From an uncultured Eubacteriales bacterium (GTDB taxonomy: Bacteria; Bacillota; Clostridia; Oscillospirales; Acutalibacteraceae), in assembly GCA_910584745.1 (NCBI GenBank), contig CAJUDG010000015.1, forward strand, positions 42,277 to 106,276: DNA of 64,000 bases, read 5' to 3'. Shown here piece by piece: positions 15,051 through 22,271 of the stretch (positions are counted from its first letter, which is position 1; every line of letters begins with the position of its first letter). The notes under the pieces were generated by a model. That model was not told the origin of the DNA. It saw nothing but the letters and a program-made list of their open reading frames with translations, and did no database searches. Made by a program: the position numbers and the translations under genes.

Positions 15051-16097
15051 ATGAAGATAGAAGTCAGGACGGACAGGCCCTACACCGTCACCGTGGAGCG
15101 CGGGGCCATAGACAGGGCGGGGGAGCTCCTGCGCCCCTTAAAGAAGCCCGGGACCAGGGTCATGCTCATAAGCGACAGCAACGTGTCGCCCTTGTACGGT
15201 AAGAGGCTGCGGACGTCCCTGGAGGGCGCGGGCTTTGCAGTCAGCGGATTTACCTTCCCGGCGGGGGAGGAGCATAAGCAGATAGCCACGGTCTGCGACA
15301 TGTATAGGGCCCTCTCGGAGGGGGGCTTTACCCGCACGGACCTGATAGTCACCCTGGGCGGCGGGGTCACCGGGGATATGGGGGGCTTTGCGGCGGCCAC
15401 CTTCCTTCGGGGGATGGACTTCGCCCAGGTGCCCACCACAGTCGTTTCCCAGGCGGACGCAAGCGTTGGCGGCAAGACCGGGGTGGACCTGCCCTTCGGC
15501 AAGAACCTTGTGGGAGCCTTCCATCAGCCCGTCGCCGTCATAAGCGACCCGGACGCGCTTAAGACGCTGCCAAGGCACTACTTCAACGACGGCCTGGGCG
15601 AGGTGATAAAGCATGGGGCTATCGCCGATAAGGAGCTCTTTGAGGCCCTTGAGCAGGGCTCTGGCCTGGAGGACATGGAGCAGGTGATGGGCCGCTCCGT
15701 GTCCATCAAGCGGGACTTTGTGGAGGCCGACACCAAAGATACCGGGCGCAGGATGATACTGAACTTCGGCCATACCTGCGGCCACGCTTTGGAGAAGCTC
15801 CACGGCTTTAAAGGCCTCTCCCACGGCGAGGCGGTCGGTATCGGCATGGTACTGGCCTGCAAGGCCGGCGAGAAGCTTGGGGTGACAGAACCGGGGACCG
15901 GAGAGCGCATCGCCAAGGCGCTCAAAGAGTACGGTATGCCCACAGAGCCGGGCTTTGCCATGGAGGAGATAGTTGCGGCCACAGCGCTTGACAAGAAGAG
16001 CGACGGCGATACCCTGCGCTTTATACTTATCCCCAGGATAGGCGAGAGCCTTATCAGGCCCATGACCCGTAAGGAGCTTTTGGAGGCTCTCTCATAA
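15051..16097 (+). CDS. aroB: 3-dehydroquinate synthase
   Basis: AroB cyclises DAHP to 3-dehydroquinate with NAD and a metal. The 348-residue protein begins at ATG 15051 (GAGAGGAGA upstream). It shows LGGGVTGDMGGFAAATFLRGMDF, PTTVVSQADASVGGKTGVD, LGEVIKHGAI, and FGHTCGHALE with its metal His, plus HGEAVGIGM. An earlier in-frame ATG at 14988 lies inside tyrA and is rejected. The stop overlaps the start of the response regulator gene (TAATG). Confidence 0.95.
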   Translation: MKIEVRTDRPYTVTVERGAIDRAGELLRPLKKPGTRVMLISDSNVSPLYGKRLRTSLEGAGFAVSGFTFPAGEEHKQIATVCDMYRALSEGGFTRTDLIVTLGGGVTGDMGGFAAATFLRGMDFAQVPTTVVSQADASVGGKTGVDLPFGKNLVGAFHQPVAVISDPDALKTLPRHYFNDGLGEVIKHGAIADKELFEALEQGSGLEDMEQVMGRSVSIKRDFVEADTKDTGRRMILNFGHTCGHALEKLHGFKGLSHGEAVGIGMVLACKAGEKLGVTEPGTGERIAKALKEYGMPTEPGFAMEEIVAATALDKKSDGDTLRFILIPRIGESLIRPMTRKELLEALS

Positions 16098-16762
16098 TGG
16101 ACAGGATACTTGTGGTGGACGACGACCTGCATATCGGGAACCTTCTTGAGGAGATACTCACCCGGGAGGGGTACGCGGTTTCCCGGGCCTACTCTGGCAC
16201 AGAGGGGCTGCTGCTTGCGGACCAGGCCCAGCCGGACCTGGTGCTTCTGGACCTTATGCTGCCGGGGCTGTCGGGGGAGGAGCTGCTGCCAAGGCTTGAG
16301 GGCGTGCCGGTCATCGTGCTCAGCGCCAAGGCCGGGGTGGACAGCAAGGTGGATATGCTCCTGGGGGGGGCGGCGGACTATGTGACGAAGCCCTTTGACA
16401 CCAAGGAGCTGCTGGCTAGAATAGCCGTGCAGCTGCGGGAAGGGGCCCGGCGGGAGCATGACCGGCTGAACTATGGAAAGCTCAGCCTGCACACGCAAAT
16501 GCACTGCGCCTTTTTTGACGGCGGGGAGATAAGGCTGACCCCCACCGAGTACGCCATACTCCGGCAGCTCATGCGCAACCCCACGGGAGTGGTGACGAAA
16601 TCCCAGCTTTTGGAGCGCATTTCCCTTGACACCCCGGACTGCACGGAGAGCTCCCTGAAGACCCACGTTAGCAACCTTAGAAAGAAGCTGAGGACCGCCA
16701 CCGGGCGGGAGTATATAGAGTCGGTGTGGGGCATCGGTTTCAAGCTTACCGGAAAAGATTAA
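16097..16762 (+). CDS. OmpR/PhoB-family response regulator
   Basis: This 221-residue regulator has a receiver domain with acidic pocket VVDDD, phospho-acceptor Asp52 in LVLLDLMLPG, Thr/Ser position VLSAK and Lys98 in VTKPFD. The C-terminal winged helix (from about residue 125) has LTPTEYAILRQLMRNP and SLKTHVSNLRKKL. Its start overlaps the aroB stop, but its partner is probably the histidine kinase at 21.3-22.2 kb, with the ABC genes between. The four TCTTAAC repeats just downstream are its likely target. Confidence 0.92.
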   Translation: MDRILVVDDDLHIGNLLEEILTREGYAVSRAYSGTEGLLLADQAQPDLVLLDLMLPGLSGEELLPRLEGVPVIVLSAKAGVDSKVDMLLGGAADYVTKPFDTKELLARIAVQLREGARREHDRLNYGKLSLHTQMHCAFFDGGEIRLTPTEYAILRQLMRNPTGVVTKSQLLERISLDTPDCTESSLKTHVSNLRKKLRTATGREYIESVWGIGFKLTGKD

Positions 16763-16763
16763 A

Positions 16764-16821
16764 TCTTAACCAAATCTTAACTCTTTTCTTAACCGCTTTC
16801 TTAACCTTTTGGTACTATAAT
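16764..16821 (+). promoter_or_regulatory. four direct repeats TCTTAAC plus -10 element upstream of the ABC genes
   Basis: TCTTAAC occurs at 16764-16770, 16775-16781, 16787-16793 and 16799-16805, a spacing of 11-12 bases, about one helical turn. TATAAT follows at 16816-16821, and no -35 hexamer stands 17 bases upstream of it. OmpR/PhoB-family regulators bind such head-to-tail heptamers (the PhoP box TTAACA is similar). The array is best read as an activation site for the response regulator encoded just upstream. Confidence 0.7.
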
Positions 16822-16849
16822 GTTCCCATCACCAAAAGGAGGTAACCCT

Positions 16850-17773
16850 ATGGAATACGTTCTGCAAACCAGCGCCCTTGGAAAGTCCTACCGCGGCTTC
16901 AAGGCTCTGGACAACTTCAACATCTCTGTGCCCAAGGGGGCCATCTACGGCATCGTGGGCAAAAACGGCGCGGGCAAGACCACGCTTCTGCGGCTTATCT
17001 GCGGCCTGCAAATGCCCACCTACGGCACCTACAGCCTGTACGGCATAAACGACGGCAGCCCTGATATTGTCAAGGCCCGCCGCCGCATGGGCGCGGTGGT
17101 GGAGACACCATCCATCTACCTGGACATGACGGCCACAGACAACCTCAAGCAGCAGTGCCGGGTGCTGGGCCTGCCGGACTACTCCTGCGTAGAGGAGCTA
17201 TTGGAGCTGGTTGGCCTTTCGGGCACAGGCAAGAAGAAGGCCAAGAACTTCTCCCTTGGTATGCGCCAGCGGCTGGGCATAGCCGTGGCCCTATGCGGGG
17301 ACCCGGACTTCCTGGTGCTGGACGAGCCGGTCAACGGCCTGGACCCCCAGGGCATTGTGGAGATACGGGAGCTCATCCTGAAGCTCAACCGTGAGCGGGA
17401 CATCACCGTGCTCATCTCCAGCCACATCTTAGAGGAGATGCACAAGCTCGCGACCCACTACGGCTTCATCGACGGCGGCTGCATGATTCGGGAGATAAGC
17501 GCCGAGGAGCTTGAAGCCACATGCCGCAAGTGCATCCGCGCCGACGTGTCCGACACCCAGGCCACGGCTTTGGTGCTGGACGAGATGGGCCTTGAGTATA
17601 AGATACTTGAGAATAAGCAGGTGGACATATACGACGCGGTGAACATGAGTAAGCTCATCTCCGCGCTCTCTGAGCGGGGCTGCGAGGTCTTCTCGGTGCA
17701 GAACCATGACGAGAGCCTTGAGAGCTATTTCCTCAGCCTTGTGGGCACAGGGAAGGGGGGTGAGCGCAGATGA
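16850..17773 (+). CDS. ABC transporter ATP-binding protein (BcrA/lantibiotic-immunity type)
   Basis: This 307-residue ATPase energises the four permeases encoded next. Visible are Walker A GKNGAGKTTLL near residue 40, signature FSLGMRQRLGIAVAL, Walker B FLVLDEPVNGLDPQG, and the H-loop region ISSHILEEMHKLATHYG. A C-terminal extension of about 90 residues is typical of drug and peptide exporters. Start ATG 16850 has AAAGGAGG upstream. With flanking two-component genes, a role in antimicrobial-peptide or cell-envelope stress resistance is plausible but not proven. Confidence 0.92.
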   Translation: MEYVLQTSALGKSYRGFKALDNFNISVPKGAIYGIVGKNGAGKTTLLRLICGLQMPTYGTYSLYGINDGSPDIVKARRRMGAVVETPSIYLDMTATDNLKQQCRVLGLPDYSCVEELLELVGLSGTGKKKAKNFSLGMRQRLGIAVALCGDPDFLVLDEPVNGLDPQGIVEIRELILKLNRERDITVLISSHILEEMHKLATHYGFIDGGCMIREISAEELEATCRKCIRADVSDTQATALVLDEMGLEYKILENKQVDIYDAVNMSKLISALSERGCEVFSVQNHDESLESYFLSLVGTGKGGERR

Positions 17774-18687
17774 TGAAGCTTCTGTCTGCAAACTTCTTCT
17801 CTATGCTCCATACCAAGCGCCTCTGGCTGGGGGCCGCGTTCATGGCGGGCTTTGCGGGGCTTGGGGTATGGTCCCTGCGGCGGGATATAAGCAATGGCTT
17901 TGCCCGCAGCCTTGACGGGGATATCCTCGGCTTTGCCCCTGTGCTCTTTATCCTGCTGCCCATCGTCTGCGGGCTCTTTATCAACACTGATTACCACGAC
18001 GGCACCATCAGGAACAAGATAACCGTGGGACGCAGCCGCAGCTCCGTGTACATTGCGAACCTCCTGATAGTCTGGGCGGTGGAAATATTTTACACCGCCA
18101 TACACATGGCAGTGGTGTTCGCCGGCGGCATAGGTATAGAGGTAGAGGCCCCCACAAGCGTCCTTATGCGCACAGGGCTCCTGCTGCTGACCATAGCGGC
18201 CATCGCGGCAATGGCAGTGTTCATCGCCACCATCATCAGCGGCCGCTATTCCCTGGTGCTCTGCGCCCTGCTGGCTATCGGCCTGATGTTCGGCTCTCAG
18301 ATAATCAACGAAATGCTGGACGCCCCTGATATGATAGCCGACTATGAGCAGGCCCTCATGGTGACCGGCGATGACGGCAATATGCACTACGAGTTCTACG
18401 ATAAGGACGGTAACAAGTACACAGACCCCGACGACCTGCCTATGGAGCCCAACCCCAACTATATACGCGAGCCCCTGCGCACCATCCTGCGCCAGTACAA
18501 CAACGTCTCCCCCGGCGGGCAGCTCTGGGAGATAATCCAGCGGGGCCACAGCGAGTGGAACGCGGAGCTGCAGGCCCGGGTGACCACTGAGACCCCATAC
18601 TGGCAGCTTACCCTCTACTCGGTGCTGCTCACGGCGGGCTTCACCCTCCTGGGCCTCATGATATTCAAGAGAAAGGACTTAAAATGA
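17770..18687 (+). CDS. ABC-2-type permease, paralog 1 of 4
   Basis: This roughly 305-residue membrane protein has about six hydrophobic segments. After TM2 it carries the motif NTDYHDGTIRNKITVGRSRS shared by this set. A large soluble loop before the last TM contains PNPNYIREPLRTILRQYNNVSPGGQ, also shared with paralogs 3 and 4. The C-terminus FKRKDLK recurs in the set. The start overlaps the ATPase stop (ATGATGA), so it is translationally coupled. It is a probable transmembrane partner of the upstream ATPase; substrate unknown. Confidence 0.85.
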   Translation: MMKLLSANFFSMLHTKRLWLGAAFMAGFAGLGVWSLRRDISNGFARSLDGDILGFAPVLFILLPIVCGLFINTDYHDGTIRNKITVGRSRSSVYIANLLIVWAVEIFYTAIHMAVVFAGGIGIEVEAPTSVLMRTGLLLLTIAAIAAMAVFIATIISGRYSLVLCALLAIGLMFGSQIINEMLDAPDMIADYEQALMVTGDDGNMHYEFYDKDGNKYTDPDDLPMEPNPNYIREPLRTILRQYNNVSPGGQLWEIIQRGHSEWNAELQARVTTETPYWQLTLYSVLLTAGFTLLGLMIFKRKDLK

Positions 18688-19442
18688 GACGGCTCATATC
18701 CGCTGATATGGCGCGGCTCCTCAGATGGGGGCCCTTCCGGCTGGGAGGGGCCTTCATGGCCGTGTACGGTTTTTGCAACCTGCTTCTGCACTTCGCCCTT
18801 GGGGACAGGCAGGGCGCGGGGGCGGTGATGGACTTTACAGTTACGATGATGTACGTCCAGGCCATTATAGCCGTGGGCTTTCTAAATGGGGACCACAGCT
18901 CGGGGGGCATAAAGAACAAGCTCATAATAGGCCGCACCCGGGGGGAGGTGTACATAAGCCACCTGCTGGTGCAGTACCTCTGCGGGCTTATCCTCTCCGC
19001 GCTGTACCTGCTGCCGTCGCTGATATTGCGGCCGCTCCTTGCTGCTCCGGGCGCGCCGGAGACGGAGCTTTTGGCAAGGCTTGGCTGCTATCCGGCGGTG
19101 CTGCTGTCGTTTACGGCCATATATACGCTTCTGGGCCTGCTTGTCCCCAGGCGGTGGGTGACAACGGCGGGGTTTGCGGGGTCCTTCGCGCTGATGTGCA
19201 TATGCACCCGCATGGACGACGGGCTCGCCATACCCGAAACCGCCCCGGCCTATGTGAAGGAGCCCCTGCGGGGGGTGTACGGCCTTTTCCTGGACATAAG
19301 CCCCATGGGGGAGGCCATGCAGCTTATGGACACCAGCTTTCGGCAGTCGGAGCTCTGGGTGCTGGCCGTCAGCGGCCTGGGGGTGGCGTTTATCGCGGTG
19401 ATCCTCGGGATGATAGGGTTTTTGAGGATGGATATTGAGTAG
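18684..19442 (+). CDS. ABC-2-type permease, paralog 2 of 4 (shortened)
   Basis: This 252-residue membrane protein begins in the last codons of paralog 1. It retains the family core as NGDHSSGGIKNKLIIGRTRG and the loop AYVKEPLRGVYGLFLDISPMGE, but it is about 45 residues shorter, having lost the N-terminal MLxSKRLW-like segment and part of the soluble loop. It ends FLRMDIE instead of FxRKDLK. It is the most divergent member and may be a regulatory or degenerate subunit. Confidence 0.82.
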   Translation: MRRLISADMARLLRWGPFRLGGAFMAVYGFCNLLLHFALGDRQGAGAVMDFTVTMMYVQAIIAVGFLNGDHSSGGIKNKLIIGRTRGEVYISHLLVQYLCGLILSALYLLPSLILRPLLAAPGAPETELLARLGCYPAVLLSFTAIYTLLGLLVPRRWVTTAGFAGSFALMCICTRMDDGLAIPETAPAYVKEPLRGVYGLFLDISPMGEAMQLMDTSFRQSELWVLAVSGLGVAFIAVILGMIGFLRMDIE

Positions 19443-19454
19443 GAGGGGCGGAAT

Positions 19455-20342
19455 ATGTGGAAACTCATCTGCGCGAATACGTTTGTGATGCTGCGCTCCA
19501 AGCGCCTGTGGATAGGCGCGGCGGCGCTTATTGCCTATGACATGGGCATCATGAACTTTACCATGAGCGGGCCCCAGGGCCCGGGACTTGCCGGGCTTGA
19601 GGCCAGGGTATTCGGCTTTCTGGGGCTGGCGGCGCTGCTGGTGCCGGTGGTGACGGTGCTGTTTGTGAACACCGACTATCACGACGGCACCATACGCAGC
19701 AAGCTCGCCGTTGGCCACAGCCGGGCGGCGGTGTACCTTGCGAACCTGCTGGTGAGCGCATTTGCGGGACTCTTTTACTTTGCCCTGCACCTGCTGGTGG
19801 CGCTGCCCGTGGGGTACGCCGGGGGCGGCGCGTTCCTGCTGGACCCGGGGGAGCTGGCGGTGCGCATGGGGGCGAGTATCCTTGTGCTGCTGTCCATGAC
19901 GGCCGTCACCGTGGCGGTCTCCATGCTGATGGCCCATAGGGCGGTGACGGTGGTGGTGATAATCATGATGGCGCTGCTTTTGGACGGCGCGTCCCTGCTT
20001 GAGAACTGCCTTGCCCAGCCCCCGCAGGTCCGGGACGTGGTGGGGACGGTGGAAGTGGTGAACCATGAGGGCGAGACCGTCCTGCGGTACGTGGATCGGG
20101 AGGGGCGGGAGCTTAAGGTCTCCGAGACCGAGATGGTCCCAAACCCCTACTATATCGGCGAGCCCCTGCGCGCGGGGCTCTGCCTTGTGAACGACCTGCT
20201 CCCCGGTGGGCAGATATTTCACCTGATGGGCCTGACCCAAAGGCAGGTCCCGGCCTGGAGTGTGGGGCTGAACGCCGGAGCCATGGCGTTGCTGTCAACG
20301 GCCCTGGGTCTTGGGCTGTTCCGGCGCAAGGACCTTAAGTAG
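19455..20342 (+). CDS. ABC-2-type permease, paralog 3 of 4
   Basis: This 295-residue membrane protein is closely related to paralog 1: LRSKRLWIGAAALIA at the start, NTDYHDGTIRSKLAVGHSRA after TM2, PNPYYIGEPLRAGLCLVNDL in the soluble loop and FRRKDLK at the end. GGAGGGGCG precedes the ATG. The shared blocks show tandem duplication rather than independent recruitment. Confidence 0.85.
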   Translation: MWKLICANTFVMLRSKRLWIGAAALIAYDMGIMNFTMSGPQGPGLAGLEARVFGFLGLAALLVPVVTVLFVNTDYHDGTIRSKLAVGHSRAAVYLANLLVSAFAGLFYFALHLLVALPVGYAGGGAFLLDPGELAVRMGASILVLLSMTAVTVAVSMLMAHRAVTVVVIIMMALLLDGASLLENCLAQPPQVRDVVGTVEVVNHEGETVLRYVDREGRELKVSETEMVPNPYYIGEPLRAGLCLVNDLLPGGQIFHLMGLTQRQVPAWSVGLNAGAMALLSTALGLGLFRRKDLK

Positions 20343-20393
20343 AGCGGTTAGGGAGTTTATGAGCGTATATTCATTGAGGTGGAGGGATAAAAA

Positions 20394-21302
20394 ATGAGTA
20401 AGCTTCTGTCGGCAAATTTCGCAAGACTATTCAGGAGCGTCTGGTTCTGGGCCTGCGGGCTCCTTATGCTGGGCTACAGCCTCTGGCAGGCCGCGGACAT
20501 GCTGTCCTGGGCCTACAGCATGTGGTCGGAGTGGAGCGGGGACTTTATAACGAGCCGGGCGGGGGACTTCGCCGTGCCCGTGGTGATAGTGCTGCCGGTG
20601 CTCTCGGCCATGTTTCTGGGCGCGGAGTACCATTATAACACCATAAGGAACAAGATAGTCGCCGGGTACAGCCGCTGGCAGGTGTACCTTGCGAACCTTA
20701 TCACCGTAACGGCGGCGGGGCTGATATACGCAGGGGCGCATGTGCTGGTGCTGACGGCGTCCGGGTTCTTTATCCGGATGCACGTCTGGGATATGGGCGC
20801 CCTTACCCTGCGGCTGTTATGCTGCCTGCCGTTCATACTGGCGGTGTCGGCAATATCCACCCTGCTGGCCATGCTCATACGCCTGCGGGCACTGCCGGTG
20901 CTGGTGATACTGCTATCTGTGGCGCTTTTATGGCTGCCCCAGCGGCTGCACATGGAGCTCAGCAGCTCCCCGGAGATGGTGGTCACCGAGGGCGTGGAGA
21001 TGGTGGTGACCGTGGACGACAAGGGGGAGGCCCGGGAACAGATCTTCCTGAAGGACGGCAGGGAGATAAGCTGGGAGGACCTTGACCGGGTCCCCAATCC
21101 CCAGTACGTGGGCGAGCCCCTTCGGGGGGCGTACTACTTCATTATGGGGGCCCTGCCCGGGGGACAGGCCTTCTATCTCAGCGAGAGCCTCCCGATGGAG
21201 GAGGGGGTGGGCTTCCCGGGGATGGCGGCTTGCTCCCTGACCCTGGCGGCGATGTGCACGGCCCTGGGTCTCAGGGCCTTCCGCCGCAAGGACCTTCGAT
21301 AA
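20394..21302 (+). CDS. ABC-2-type permease, paralog 4 of 4
   Basis: This 302-residue membrane protein has the family blocks GAEYHYNTIRNKIVAGYSRW, PNPQYVGEPLRGAYYFIMG and FRRKDLR. A 50-base spacer separates it from paralog 3, with GGTGGAGGG before the ATG; no promoter is obvious. It is followed after 18 bases by the histidine kinase gene, tying the permeases to the two-component system. Confidence 0.85.
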   Translation: MSKLLSANFARLFRSVWFWACGLLMLGYSLWQAADMLSWAYSMWSEWSGDFITSRAGDFAVPVVIVLPVLSAMFLGAEYHYNTIRNKIVAGYSRWQVYLANLITVTAAGLIYAGAHVLVLTASGFFIRMHVWDMGALTLRLLCCLPFILAVSAISTLLAMLIRLRALPVLVILLSVALLWLPQRLHMELSSSPEMVVTEGVEMVVTVDDKGEAREQIFLKDGREISWEDLDRVPNPQYVGEPLRGAYYFIMGALPGGQAFYLSESLPMEEGVGFPGMAACSLTLAAMCTALGLRAFRRKDLR

Positions 21303-21320
21303 AGCTTTAGGGGTGATTTG

Positions 21321-22223
21321 ATGGGAGTTTTTCTGTGGCTCTTGCTGCTGGCGCTTATGGCGGCGGTCATCAGCCTTGGGATAAAGCTGCGGCTCATGCG
21401 CCGGGCGGCGGGGGAGATAGCGAAGGGCTTTTCGGAGAAGCTTCGGGAGGACACCAACACGCTTATCGACATCTCCAGCCGGGATAAAAGTATGCGTGAG
21501 CTGGCGTCGGTGGTGAACGCAGAGCTTAGGAGGCTGCGGCGGGAGCGGCTTCGGTATCAGCAGGGGGACCTGGAGCTGAAGGCCGCGGTGACGAACATCT
21601 CCCACGACCTGAGAACGCCGCTTACGGCCATCTGCGGGTATCTGGAGCTATTGGAGCGGGAGGAGCTGAGCCCGAAGGCCGCGGGGTATACGGACGTCAT
21701 ACGCGGCCGGGCGGAGCTGCTGCGCAGCCTTACCGAGGAGCTTTTCAGGTACTGCGTGGTGCTGTCGGACCCGGGCGGGCTCCGGGCGGAGCCCGTGGAC
21801 CTGGGGGCGGCGCTGGAGCAGAGCCTTGCGTCCTTCTATACGGTGTTCACGGAGAAGGGGATAGAGCCCGAGATAACCATGCCCCCGGGCCAGGTGGTGC
21901 GAAGGCTGGACAGGGCGGCGCTGTCGCGGGTGTTCTCGAACCTTCTCAGCAACGCCGCCAAGTACAGCGGCGGCGACCTGCGGGTGGAGCTGACCCCGGG
22001 CGGGAAGGTGAAGTTCTCAAACCGCTGCCGGGCCCTTACCGGGGTGGAGGTGGAAAAGCTTTTCGACCGCTTCTACACGGTGGAGGCCGCCCGCAAGTCC
22101 ACCGGCCTTGGGCTGTCCATAGCAAAGGCCCTCTGCGAGCGCATGGGCGGGGAGCTGGTGGCGGAGTATATCGACGGCTCCCTGGTGATGACGGCCAGCT
22201 TTCAGACAGCGGGAACTGTGTAA
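21321..22223 (+). CDS. sensor histidine kinase with a single N-terminal membrane segment
   Basis: This 300-residue kinase has one N-terminal TM (VFLWLLLLALMAAVISLGI) and no extracellular domain. The coiled linker RRLRRERLRYQQGDLELKAA leads to the HisKA box NISHDLRTPLTAICGYLE with phospho-acceptor His95. The ATPase domain shows the N box NLLSNAAKYS, F/G1-like LFDRFYTVE and G2 STGLGLSIAKALCER. Lacking a sensor domain, it may sense through the adjacent ABC permeases, as known for BceS-like kinases. An in-frame TTG at 21318 is also possible as start. Confidence 0.9.
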   Translation: MGVFLWLLLLALMAAVISLGIKLRLMRRAAGEIAKGFSEKLREDTNTLIDISSRDKSMRELASVVNAELRRLRRERLRYQQGDLELKAAVTNISHDLRTPLTAICGYLELLEREELSPKAAGYTDVIRGRAELLRSLTEELFRYCVVLSDPGGLRAEPVDLGAALEQSLASFYTVFTEKGIEPEITMPPGQVVRRLDRAALSRVFSNLLSNAAKYSGGDLRVELTPGGKVKFSNRCRALTGVEVEKLFDRFYTVEAARKSTGLGLSIAKALCERMGGELVAEYIDGSLVMTASFQTAGTV

Positions 22224-22262
22224 AAAAACAGGACCGGCCCCTCAAAAGGGCCGGTCCGTTTT
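22224..22262. terminator. bidirectional terminator
   Basis: The perfect 10-bp stem GGACCGGCCC/GGGCCGGTCC is flanked by an A run on the left and GTTTTA on the right, between the convergent kinase and surface-protein genes. Confidence 0.85.
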
Positions 22263-22271
22263 ATGTCTTAT

